Made by a program: the position numbers and the translations under genes. 64,000 nucleotides of DNA, from assembly GCF_030263895.1 (NCBI RefSeq), contig NZ_CP127161.1, positions 3,782,001-3,846,000 of the forward strand, given 5' to 3'. This stretch comes from Proteiniborus sp. MB09-C3. Lineage in GTDB: Bacteria > Bacillota > Clostridia > Tissierellales > Proteiniboraceae. Below, in pieces: positions 42,519 to 51,394 of the stretch (positions within the stretch are counted from its first letter, which is position 1; each line of letters begins with the position of its first letter). A model generated the notes under the pieces. It searched no databases. It had not been told where the DNA came from and was given only the letters and a program-made list of their open reading frames with translations.

Positions 42519-43250
42519 ATGGAAATAACCATTAAAGTAGAAAAACTATGTAAGTCTTATGCCCATGTTAAAGCGATAGAGAATATTAATATCTCAGTTT
42601 GTCGCGGAGAAGTATTTGGTTTGCTAGGCACAAACGGTGCGGGCAAAAGCACCACAATTGAATGTATTTTAGGAACAAAAAAACAAGATAGCGGAACTGT
42701 ATCTATTTTAGGTATGAATCCGCAAAAAGATCGAAAAAGACTTTTTGAAAAAGTTGGTGTTCAATTCCAAGAAGCCAACTATCAGGACCAAATAAGAGTG
42801 TCTGAACTTTGTGAAGTTACTGCTTCGCTTTATAAAAACTCTTTGGATTACGGTACTATTCTAAAGCAATTTGGGCTTTCGGACAAGTTTAAAAGCCAAG
42901 TCAGTGAGCTTTCGGGAGGTCAAAAACAACGACTCTTTATCGTACTGGCGCTAATTCCAAATCCTGAAGTTATGTTTTTAGACGAGCTAACAACCGGATT
43001 GGATGCTAAGGCACGGCGGAATGTATGGAAAAGCCTCTCTGAGCTAAAAGCAAAAGGGATTACGGTTCTATTAACCTCACATTTTATGGACGAGGTGGAA
43101 GCCCTTTGCGACAAAGTCATGATTCTGAAAAACGGGAAAAGTATTTTCTACGGGACAGTACAAGAAGCAATTGAAGCAAGTCCTTATGAAAAATTTGAAG
43201 ATGCATATCTTTGGTACACAGACAAGGAGGAAGAAAATGCGAACATTTAA
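42519..43250 (+). CDS. ABC transporter ATP-binding protein
   Basis: A 243-residue ATPase of the drug/peptide exporter type (CcmA/DrrA-like). Walker A 'GTNGAGKSTTIECILG' (about 38-53), Q-loop 'VGVQFQEANYQD', signature 'VSELSGGQKQRLF' and Walker B 'PEVMFLDELTTGLD' are all intact, with the switch His in 'LLTSHFMDE'. The start is the ATG at 42519 with AGGAGG upstream. Its end overlaps the permease start by 14 bases, so the two are translated together. It follows the tandem MerR gene. Confidence 0.96.
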   Translation: MEITIKVEKLCKSYAHVKAIENINISVCRGEVFGLLGTNGAGKSTTIECILGTKKQDSGTVSILGMNPQKDRKRLFEKVGVQFQEANYQDQIRVSELCEVTASLYKNSLDYGTILKQFGLSDKFKSQVSELSGGQKQRLFIVLALIPNPEVMFLDELTTGLDAKARRNVWKSLSELKAKGITVLLTSHFMDEVEALCDKVMILKNGKSIFYGTVQEAIEASPYEKFEDAYLWYTDKEEENANI

Positions 43251-43980
43251 AACATTATTAAAAACAGAAGGCAGGCTGTCCCTTCGTGGAATGGACATGT
43301 TTATTTTCGCCATCTGCATGCCTGTCGTTGTCGTTATTATCTTAGGCGTAATTTTTGGAGATAAGCCTGCTTTTGAAGGTGCGGAGTATACCTTTCTGGA
43401 ACAGTCCTTTGGAGCAATATCTACTATTGCCATCTGTGCTGGAGGTGTGATGGGACTTCCTTTAGTCGTATCCAGTTACCGAAGCAGAAAGATATTAAAG
43501 CGGTTCAAGGTAACACCTACCAGTCCTGCCCTTATCTTGACGGTACAGGTTATCATTTACTCACTTTATTCTATTGCTTCGCTTATTCTTGTTTATACAA
43601 CAGAGACGATTTTTTTCGGCTATCAGCTACACGGCTCGTGGCTTCAATTCTTAGGAGCATACCTGCTGGTTATGCTATCTACATTCAGCATTGGGCTGTT
43701 AGTAGGAGGAATAGCACCAAATATGAAAATAGCAAGTGCTATAGCAAGTTTGTTATATTTTCCGATGCTTATTTTTTCAGGTGCTACTCTGCCTTATGAA
43801 GTTATGCCCATTGCACTTCAGAAAGTGGCTGACATACTGCCATTGACACAAGGGATTAAGCTTCTGAAAACTGCTTCGCTTGGCTTGCCAATGGATAGTG
43901 CTTTCATTCCCATTGTCGTTATGATTGCAATTGCGGTGATATGTATAGGCATTTCTCTTCGGTTTTTCAAATGGGAATAA
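43237..43980 (+). CDS. ABC-2 type transporter permease
   Basis: A 247-residue membrane protein with six hydrophobic segments and the ABC-2 layout. Landmarks are 'MPVVVVIILGVIFGD' near the N-terminus, 'VVSSYRSRKILKRFKVTPTS' (cytosolic coupling loop), 'GLLVGGIAPNMKIASAIASL' and 'YFPMLIFSGATLPYEVMP'. The start is the ATG at 43237 with AAGGAGG. With the adjacent ATPase it should form a dimeric exporter, probably for a drug, antimicrobial peptide or lipid. The substrate cannot be read from sequence. Confidence 0.94.
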   Translation: MRTFKTLLKTEGRLSLRGMDMFIFAICMPVVVVIILGVIFGDKPAFEGAEYTFLEQSFGAISTIAICAGGVMGLPLVVSSYRSRKILKRFKVTPTSPALILTVQVIIYSLYSIASLILVYTTETIFFGYQLHGSWLQFLGAYLLVMLSTFSIGLLVGGIAPNMKIASAIASLLYFPMLIFSGATLPYEVMPIALQKVADILPLTQGIKLLKTASLGLPMDSAFIPIVVMIAIAVICIGISLRFFKWE

Positions 43981-44046
43981 CAGATTATTATGAATCGCCA
44001 AGTAGAAGTATGGTCTTCCAGTAGCAATAATGCAATTGAAGGACGA

Positions 44047-44080
44047 AAAATGGCGTAGATTTACACTACGCCATTCTTTC
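44047..44080. terminator. Bidirectional terminator between exporter and sbcC
   Basis: A perfect 10-base-pair stem AATGGCGTAG / CTACGCCATT with a 7-base loop lies between the convergent permease and sbcC genes. It has A-rich sequence before and CTTTCC after. Confidence 0.65.
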
Positions 44081-44180
44081 CAAATCAAATTCAATACTGT
44101 TTTACAAAAGACTGCATTATGGTAAACTACTGAAAAGCAACAGAAGATAGCTGCTCCTTCTTGGTTCTGATTCTCTATTC

Positions 44181-47100
44181 TCAATAAACATACCTAACCC
44201 TGCTGCCTTCAACACTTGGCTCTATTTCTATTCTTGAGGTTATTCTTTCCTGCAATTCTTTCACATGTGATATTATCCCTACTAGACGTCCTGAGCTTTG
44301 AAGTTCTAAAAGGCAGTTAATAGCATCATCTAAGGAAGCTGAGTCTAGAGAGCCGAAGCCTTCGTCTATAAACATGGTATCTAGCTTAATTCCGCCTGCA
44401 TATGACTGTACCACATCTGCAAGACCTAAGGCTAGGGAAAGTGAAGCTTTGAAGCTTTCTCCACCTGAAATATTTTTTATAGGCCTGTATTGTCCAGAAT
44501 TACCGTCCATCACATTTATATCTAATCCTCTGAATGCATTTCCTCTCCCTTCCTCTTTTATCCTGTCCATTTGGAACCTGTTCTTAGTCATTTTTCTAAA
44601 TCTTAAGTTAGCAGCATCTATAATATCTTCAAAATATGCTGCAAGTACATAGGTTTCAAATGTAACCTTATAATCATTTCTTCCATTTGCTGTACTTGAT
44701 AATTCACCTACAAGTGAGTATTCCTTTGCTTTTGCAGAGACCTTCTCTTTGATTACCTTTATATTATCAAGTATGACTTTATTTTGATTTAGTCTTGAAA
44801 ATACCATAGTCCTTTTATCATTTGAAGAATTCTTTTCCTGCTCCTTTAATACTAGCTTATTCTCTAAATCTGATATATCTACAGTCTCCATATCCCTTGC
44901 CTCTTTTAATATCTGCTCATATCTATCCTTTACTGATATTAGCTTTTCATTATATTCTTTTATTTGATTATCTATATTTGCTATCTCTTCCTCTGTCAGC
45001 TTAGCATTTCTGTACTCTTCTTCGTCTATGAAACCCTGCTTAAAAATTTGTTCTTCAAATTTATCCCTTAAGTCATCGCATTCAGCTTTAGCCTCTATTA
45101 AGTTTTTTTCTCTTTCTTGTTTTGTGTTTGTTAATGCAGTGTATCCATCCTTACATTTTTGCTGTTTGTCCTGAGCTTCTTTGATAGCAGCTTCCAAAGA
45201 GTCGATTTGTGCTTCTAATTCGGTTATTTTCTTCTTTAATCCATTCTCAGTTCTTACTTCCTCAGGAAGCTCCTTTTCTAGCTCTTGAATTAGATTGCTT
45301 TCGCTTTCTACTTTGGCAAATAAATTAGTATAAAATGTGTTTAAATCTTCCTTTTTTCTTTCTGTACTTTCCTTTTTATTTTCTAATTCATTCAGGTCCG
45401 ATTCTATCTCTTTCCCTTCCTCTATTTCTTCATTTAGCTTAGCTAATTTAGATTTCATTTCATTTATTTGCAGCTGGATTTCCCTTTCTTTTTCTATGGC
45501 AAACTGTGATAACTCTTTTCCCTCTAAAGAATCAATGTCTTCATTCAATTCTTCACTAATTTCCTTTTTCTTCTCTGCTATAAGTTGTTTTTTTACATTG
45601 CCTTGATTTCCTATTTGACTTACATTATCGCTGCTTGCTTTACATCTTTCGTCTAGCTCATCTAATCTCTGCTCCATAAGCTTTAATTCATCTTCACTGG
45701 GCACGCCCTCTATAGGCTTTGCTGGATATGGATGATGAATAGAGCCACAGACTGGACAGGGCTTTTTATTTTCTAACTCCTTGGCTAGTTTTCCAGCATA
45801 TCCTTCAATAAACTTTCTTCTAGTATCCTCAACATCTATTTTCAGGTCTGTATACTGCTTTTCTAAGAAAAGATGTTTAGATTTTCCATCCTTATATTTC
45901 CTTCGTAATTGCTCTAGTTCAGTGATTAGTGGAATAATGCTTTCTATCTTTTTATATATACCTTCTTTTTTCTGTAGCTCTAGCTCTAACTTATTATGAT
46001 CTTTTTCGCAATTCTTTAAGCTTTCTTTCCTCTCCTTAAGCTCATTAGCTGTATTCTTCATGTGGTCTAGGCTCTTTGTAATGACGTCTAATTCATTCTT
46101 AATCTTTTTAAGGGATTTATCTAACTCCTCTTTATCTTTTTTCTTATCCTCATAATTTTTTACTTTTTCAATAAAAGAGCTATAAAGCCCTAAATTCCCT
46201 TTTAACTTATCTATTTCCTCACTTCTACTTAGCTGCTTAGTCAATTCATTTTCTGCTAATTCCAGCATTTTCTCTGCCTTAACTAAATTTTCATATGCAT
46301 CCTGTATCTCTTTTTCCTTTGCCTTTACCTTGACTAGGCTTTTATCATAGCTGTCCTCTAAAATTTTAATAGATAAGGCTTTCTTACCTTTTACCAAGGA
46401 AGCCTTCAGCATTTTAATTTCTTCATGTCTACTTTCTAATTGAGCCTTTTCATCTTTTATTTCTCTTTTCCTTTGGAGCTTATCATTTATGTACTTTCCT
46501 TCTGTTATTTTCTTCTGAATCTCTTTGGATTCTTCTTCTAGCTTGCTCAGCTTCTTTTCATAGTCTTCGATTTCATTTTTATCAGTTTGAATTTGGCTGA
46601 TTAGCTCTATCTTAATTTGTTCACTATTTAGATTATCTTTAGCTATGAGAGCTTTCAGATTTTCATTATTCCCAGTACTTATATTTCTAATATTGGTTTT
46701 TAAACCTTCCTCTAGCTTTATAATATCTTCACGCAGGCCCTTTGTCATTTTTTCAAGAGCATCCTGAAGCTTTCTATATTCGCTTGTACCAAATATCCTT
46801 CTTAGTATTTCTTCCCTTTCTTTGCTTTTCGCTGTTATGAGCTGTCTAAATTCTCCCTGCGGTATCATTATAATCTGCTTAAACTGATCATATTCCAACC
46901 CGACCATCTCTACTATCTTATTGTTTACTTCTGAAACACTAGTAAGCACTTCATCATCGCCAATTATATTTAGTTCAGCTGCTGCTGCCTGCTCTGTATA
47001 TCCATCTCCCCTTACTTTTTTTCTACGCTGAGCAGGGCTTCTCTTTATATAATAGGTTTTTTCCTTTAATTCAAATTCTAGTTCTACATAAGTCAAGATG

Positions 47101-47321
47101 TCATCATCTGCAATATCGTTTCTTATATAGCCCTGATCCTTGTCAGAGCTGCTGACAAAGCCATATAGTGCATAGCATATTCCATCAAATATAGTAGTCT
47201 TTCCTGCTCCTGTAGGTCCTGTTATGAGAAATATATTTTTATCATAAAATCTAGTGAAATCTATGGTTTCAACTTTTGCATAGGAGCCAAAGGCAGACAT
47301 TGTTAGCTTAATAGGCCTCAT
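44181..47321 (-). CDS. sbcC: Nuclease SbcCD subunit C (SMC/Rad50-like ATPase)
   Basis: A 1046-residue protein of the Rad50 type. The N-terminal ATPase half has Walker A 'ITGPTGAGKTTIFDGICYAL'. Two long Glu/Lys-rich coiled-coil arms meet at the zinc hook 'KKPCPVCGSIHHP' near the middle. The C-terminal half has the signature 'NISGGESFKASLSLALGLAD' and Walker B 'TMFIDEGFGSLDSASLDD'. It works with SbcD to process hairpins and DNA ends. The chosen start is the ATG at 47321, eight bases after AAGGAG and one base after the sbcD stop; a GTG nine bases earlier overlaps that stop. Confidence 0.96.
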   Translation of the reverse strand: MRPIKLTMSAFGSYAKVETIDFTRFYDKNIFLITGPTGAGKTTIFDGICYALYGFVSSSDKDQGYIRNDIADDDILTYVELEFELKEKTYYIKRSPAQRRKKVRGDGYTEQAAAAELNIIGDDEVLTSVSEVNNKIVEMVGLEYDQFKQIIMIPQGEFRQLITAKSKEREEILRRIFGTSEYRKLQDALEKMTKGLREDIIKLEEGLKTNIRNISTGNNENLKALIAKDNLNSEQIKIELISQIQTDKNEIEDYEKKLSKLEEESKEIQKKITEGKYINDKLQRKREIKDEKAQLESRHEEIKMLKASLVKGKKALSIKILEDSYDKSLVKVKAKEKEIQDAYENLVKAEKMLELAENELTKQLSRSEEIDKLKGNLGLYSSFIEKVKNYEDKKKDKEELDKSLKKIKNELDVITKSLDHMKNTANELKERKESLKNCEKDHNKLELELQKKEGIYKKIESIIPLITELEQLRRKYKDGKSKHLFLEKQYTDLKIDVEDTRRKFIEGYAGKLAKELENKKPCPVCGSIHHPYPAKPIEGVPSEDELKLMEQRLDELDERCKASSDNVSQIGNQGNVKKQLIAEKKKEISEELNEDIDSLEGKELSQFAIEKEREIQLQINEMKSKLAKLNEEIEEGKEIESDLNELENKKESTERKKEDLNTFYTNLFAKVESESNLIQELEKELPEEVRTENGLKKKITELEAQIDSLEAAIKEAQDKQQKCKDGYTALTNTKQEREKNLIEAKAECDDLRDKFEEQIFKQGFIDEEEYRNAKLTEEEIANIDNQIKEYNEKLISVKDRYEQILKEARDMETVDISDLENKLVLKEQEKNSSNDKRTMVFSRLNQNKVILDNIKVIKEKVSAKAKEYSLVGELSSTANGRNDYKVTFETYVLAAYFEDIIDAANLRFRKMTKNRFQMDRIKEEGRGNAFRGLDINVMDGNSGQYRPIKNISGGESFKASLSLALGLADVVQSYAGGIKLDTMFIDEGFGSLDSASLDDAINCLLELQSSGRLVGIISHVKELQERITSRIEIEPSVEGSRVRYVY

Positions 47322-47322
47322 T

Positions 47323-48489
47323 CTATTCACTCCTTCCCGCTTTATTCATTTCATTTATCAGCTTTTCTATAATGCTGGCTCTTTCTGGAGTAAATTCATT
47401 GCCTGTCATGCTTTCATAAAAGGCTTTAAATAATTCCAATTTAGTTTTTTGTCTAAATCCTTCTCCTGCTGAAGTTCTGGAATCCTTATTTCGATTAACA
47501 GCTTTCCCTCTCTCCATTGACAGGATATTAGAGTAAACCGACCTTAGCTTGCCTATAGGATCCATAAGCTCCCCTTCGTCTGTTAATACTGCATGTATAT
47601 AATCATCTGTATTAGTTCCTCTATATGTATCTGGTGCCAGCAATTCATCTAGGCTGCCCTCTATGATTCTTAAATCCCTCATTGGTCTTAGTTCCTTAAA
47701 TCTAATGTTTGCATTTCCAGCACTATCTATATCTATTAGCTTTATACCTTTGCTGTGTTCCGTCTCAGAAAATGAATATTTTAAAGGTGAGCCTGAGTAC
47801 CTTATTCTTTCATCTCCTGCCTTTTGCTGTCCGTGCAAATGCCCCAATGCAGTATAGTTAAACTGTTTAAAATACTCGTAGCTTACAAAATCCGTCCCGC
47901 CAACATATAATATTCTTTCAGATTCACATGTCTCTGGCTCTTCAATGCCTGTAATAAATCCATGAGTTATGGCTATATTTCTTTGGTCAGTATTCATTTC
48001 CTGATTAATACCGCTAATTATTGCTTTCATAGCATCATTGTAAGTCCTAATATCTTTATTACCATGTAGTTCTCTTACGTAGGCTGGATCTGCATAGGGT
48101 ATTACATAAAAATTCACTGGACCGTGATCGTCTTCTATAACTATTTTATTTACTCTTGGCTTTAATCTGCCTTCTATATATAATTTGTTGTTTTTTAAGA
48201 TGCCGCTAGCAAAGCTTAGCCTGTCTCCGTTGTCATGATTGCCTGCTATGGCTATAATCGGGATATTTAATTCTAATAAAATCCTATTGAAGGCCTTGTC
48301 CAACAATTCAACAGCTTCTACTGGTGGTATGGATCTATCGTATATATCTCCAGCTATAACTAAAACATCTGGTCTCTCTTCTTCTATTATCTCGATTATT
48401 TTTTTCAATATGTATTCTTGATCCTCTATTAGGCTTGTATTATTTAACTGTTTACCTATGTGCCAGTCCGCTGTATGAAGTATTCTCAC
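47323..48489 (-). CDS. sbcD: Nuclease SbcCD subunit D (Mre11-like)
   Basis: A 388-residue calcineurin-like nuclease. 'MRILHTADWHIGKQL' and 'VLVIAGDIYDRSIPP' supply the first metal residues, followed by 'IIAIAGNHDNGDRLSF', 'IAITHGFITG' and 'YTALGHLHGQQ'. With SbcC it forms an Mn-dependent exo/endonuclease that opens palindromes and protein-blocked ends. It starts at the GTG at 48489 behind AGGTGAG-type sequence and is directly followed by sbcC. The presence of SbcCD is notable in a genome rich in palindromic repeats. Confidence 0.96.
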   Translation of the reverse strand: MRILHTADWHIGKQLNNTSLIEDQEYILKKIIEIIEEERPDVLVIAGDIYDRSIPPVEAVELLDKAFNRILLELNIPIIAIAGNHDNGDRLSFASGILKNNKLYIEGRLKPRVNKIVIEDDHGPVNFYVIPYADPAYVRELHGNKDIRTYNDAMKAIISGINQEMNTDQRNIAITHGFITGIEEPETCESERILYVGGTDFVSYEYFKQFNYTALGHLHGQQKAGDERIRYSGSPLKYSFSETEHSKGIKLIDIDSAGNANIRFKELRPMRDLRIIEGSLDELLAPDTYRGTNTDDYIHAVLTDEGELMDPIGKLRSVYSNILSMERGKAVNRNKDSRTSAGEGFRQKTKLELFKAFYESMTGNEFTPERASIIEKLINEMNKAGRSE

Positions 48490-48575
48490 CTATTTTCCCC
48501 CCATTTTTATTCACACAAAAGGATGATTTTATATCCTTTTGTACCTATAATCTATTACTTTAATATTATCACAAT

Positions 48576-48640
48576 GAGACAGTCAGATACCACTATAAAA
48601 GTCTGGCTTTTACTTCCTAAGGTGGCAACAGAACTGTCTC
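48576..48640. repeat. Possible REP-like hairpin element
   Basis: The arms GAGACAGT and ACTGTCTC enclose a further GCCACC / GGTATC-type pairing. It lies between the fusion aminotransferase gene and sbcD on the minus strand. The GACAGTTCTGTTGCCACC arm resembles repeats linked to Y1-type transposases in Clostridia. No second copy was seen in this window. Confidence 0.35.
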
Positions 48641-48658
48641 CTATGATTTCCATCTCAT

Positions 48659-51193
48659 TTAAATACTAATCTTAAATCCATGTTTATTCCCTAGTTTTCT
48701 TGTTAAAAGAATATTTTCTATAGATATTCCCGAAGCTCCTAGACTTGTGTGCTCATAATGTTTTTCCAATGCTAGCATCATGGTCTCAGCCATACAAGCA
48801 AATGCATATCCTTCCTTTAGCCCAACGTTTACACCTAAGGAAGGTCTTCCTGGTATTTCTATGACTCCACCCTCAATTACCAATACATCGGGTCTGAGAA
48901 GCTCTACATCTTCGCTTACATTTCTAGGCCTTGACATATCACAAACTATAGCACCTTGCTTTAAGTGCTCCGGTCTAATTATCCTTGCAACTGAACTTGT
49001 TGCACTTATGACGATATCAGCCAATAGTAAATCCCTGTGAATATCTGTAGTGATAATTATAGGTGATTCATGCCTATCTAATCTATGTGCAAATTCTGTA
49101 AATGATTCTACTGGAGCATCCCAGCTTGGAGGATTGTATTCCTTTATTCTTTCCCATATAACGCTACATTTATGGTAAGTATGTATATGTTCCATAGTGG
49201 CTAAATGTTTATATATCTTTCCTGATATTTTATACAATCTTTTTATACTGGACTCTGCATTAGACGGATTGCCTATCAATATCAATTTCGATACCTTTTC
49301 TGAAATAAGCAAGGCTGCTCCATAACCAATAGAGCCTGTTGCACCTACGATTGCTGCTATAGAGCTTTCAGCTTTTTTATCTAATCCTTCTAATGCTTTC
49401 ATCACTGCATCAATGGCTGATACTATTGTGTAGCTATTTCCAGTAGTTATGGAAATGCCTTCATCCTTGACATATAATCCTCCGCCTGAAACAACTGAGG
49501 TATATGCCCCTAATCCTACAATCTTTGCTCCTCTGTCCTTAGCCAATTTAATTGCTTTCTTAATCTCCCCTATTGCCTCTCCTTTTGGCAGTGTAGATAT
49601 TTCCTCTGCTGTTCTAGGTACAACTATGAATTCTCCATAGGCTTTTCCACCGTTTTGAGATGTTATTTTAGTTTCAGATACCACAAAGGGCTCTACCATA
49701 TCTCCCCACATTCCAGTGAGCTGATTCAATTCATCTTCACTTAATAAGGAAAGTGAGCTATCAAAATCTATATAATTTTTTAATTCCAATGGATGAATTA
49801 AAAATCCAAATCTGCCATAATCATTTGTTGGAGGCTCTAATCTAGGTAAGATTGTGTTATTTTCAGCTTCGAACTCTTTGTCAAGAGTTTTGTCTATTAA
49901 AAACGATAAAAACTTAGCCGTATTGCCTTTGTTTAGAACATATAGCATATTTTCTATAGCTTCTAATGCTATTTTTATGTCCTTTTCACTGATATTTAAG
50001 CTTGGCTCTATACGTATGACCTTGTTTCCATTTAAGGTTGGAGCTACTCTTACCTTCTCTACATTTAGCAAATAACTGGAAATGATAGGAGTTAATAGGT
50101 CCTGCTCTGCCATTATACTCAGTAAACTATTAGGAAATGTCTGTCTTTGAATATCAAATTCTATTCCAAGCATTAGTCCTCTTCCTCTAATTGACTTTAT
50201 TATATTAGGATACTTTTCTTTTAGCAGAATAAGTCTATCTTTGAATAGATTTCCCTTTTCATTTACATCATTTAAAATGCTTTCATCTTCAGTCAATAAC
50301 TCTAGTACTTTTAAGCCTATTTTACATCCTAATGTATTGTTTGCAAAAGTCGATGAATGATTTAATGCAAATTCTTTATTATATACTTCTTCAGCTGATA
50401 TGCAGGCACCTATTGGGAATATACCTCCCCCTAGTGCCTTTGATAATAGCAGCACATCTGGCACAACCTCCTCATGCTCTATGGCAAATAGTTTGCCAAT
50501 ACGTCCCAATCCTGTTTGAATTTCATCGACAATTAGCTTTACGCCATATTTTTCACATACTGTTTTTACGGCTTTTAAATATCCTCTCTCAGGCTCTATT
50601 ATCCCTCCTTCTCCTTGAATAGGTTCAACTATAAAAGCTGCATAATAATCTGGTTTGCTTTGAAGCTCAATGACTAGCTCTTCCAAGCTTCCATATTGGA
50701 TATGATTAAACCCATCAGCTGGTGCACCAAAAGAACTGTGATATTTTTTATTACCCGTTGCTGAAAGTGCTCCTAATGTCTTACCATGAAAGCTATTTGT
50801 AGTTGAAAGTATCCCTAATCTATTTGTAGCAGATCTGCATAGTTTTATTGCCGCTTCTACAGCTTCTGCACCACTATTAGTAAACGTTACATATTTAAGC
50901 TCCTTTGGTGTCACTTCAATTAACTTTTCTGCCAAGGCTCCGGCAAAATTTAATGTTGAAGGCTGCATAAAGCTAGGCTCTTTATTAGCATGCACTTCAA
51001 GAACTACATCCCATATTTCCTCAGGATTATAGCCAAATGGCAAAGCTCCATAGGCAGCAATTAAATCCAGATACTTATTGCCTTTAGCATCGTATAGATA
51101 ACTGCCCTCTCCTTTTATATATGTCTTGTCCATTTTTAAATTTTCTAATAATCTCCCTAAGTATGGGTTCATATGTTCTTTAAATAAATTCAA
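48659..51193 (-). CDS. Fusion of class III aminotransferase and acyl-ACP reductase-like domain
   Basis: About 844 residues (numbering here from a GTG at 51202). Residues about 20-425 form a class III PLP aminotransferase: 'TNSGAEAVEAAIKLCRSATN', 'SFHGKTLGAL', 'PIQGEGGI', 'LIVDEIQTGLGRIG' (Asp 226) and 'LLLSKALGGG' (Schiff-base Lys 255). Residues about 463-847 resemble the cyanobacterial long-chain acyl-ACP reductase: 'VGLGAYTSVVSGGG', 'TTGNSYTIVSAIDAV', the NADPH loop 'AAIVGATGSIGYGAALL' (620-626) and 'GYAFACMAETMMLALE', whose Cys 803 matches the acyl-thioester Cys of that enzyme. The chain could reduce an acyl thioester to an aldehyde and convert it to an amine. That pathway is inferred. The TTG at 51193 is better spaced from AGAGG than the GTG at 51202. 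Confidence 0.85.
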   Translation of the reverse strand: MNLFKEHMNPYLGRLLENLKMDKTYIKGEGSYLYDAKGNKYLDLIAAYGALPFGYNPEEIWDVVLEVHANKEPSFMQPSTLNFAGALAEKLIEVTPKELKYVTFTNSGAEAVEAAIKLCRSATNRLGILSTTNSFHGKTLGALSATGNKKYHSSFGAPADGFNHIQYGSLEELVIELQSKPDYYAAFIVEPIQGEGGIIEPERGYLKAVKTVCEKYGVKLIVDEIQTGLGRIGKLFAIEHEEVVPDVLLLSKALGGGIFPIGACISAEEVYNKEFALNHSSTFANNTLGCKIGLKVLELLTEDESILNDVNEKGNLFKDRLILLKEKYPNIIKSIRGRGLMLGIEFDIQRQTFPNSLLSIMAEQDLLTPIISSYLLNVEKVRVAPTLNGNKVIRIEPSLNISEKDIKIALEAIENMLYVLNKGNTAKFLSFLIDKTLDKEFEAENNTILPRLEPPTNDYGRFGFLIHPLELKNYIDFDSSLSLLSEDELNQLTGMWGDMVEPFVVSETKITSQNGGKAYGEFIVVPRTAEEISTLPKGEAIGEIKKAIKLAKDRGAKIVGLGAYTSVVSGGGLYVKDEGISITTGNSYTIVSAIDAVMKALEGLDKKAESSIAAIVGATGSIGYGAALLISEKVSKLILIGNPSNAESSIKRLYKISGKIYKHLATMEHIHTYHKCSVIWERIKEYNPPSWDAPVESFTEFAHRLDRHESPIIITTDIHRDLLLADIVISATSSVARIIRPEHLKQGAIVCDMSRPRNVSEDVELLRPDVLVIEGGVIEIPGRPSLGVNVGLKEGYAFACMAETMMLALEKHYEHTSLGASGISIENILLTRKLGNKHGFKISI

Positions 51194-51394
51194 GTCAAGC
51201 ACCTCTTTTTTAGATTCTATACATTTAGTTATTATTGGAATATTTGATAATATTTATTCATAAAAATATGGAGATATACGCCTAGGATATGGGCCCTAAA
51301 AATAAAATTAAAGGATTATTTTAAAGGATTGTGACGATTTATGTAGAAAATATATCATAAACAGAAAAACTGTAGAATCAAGGAGAATCCTTTT

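Noticed and set aside
48460-48669. 69-codon plus-strand frame across the sbcD upstream region
   Set aside because: It begins inside sbcD on the other strand, has no ribosome-binding site and runs through the REP-like hairpin.
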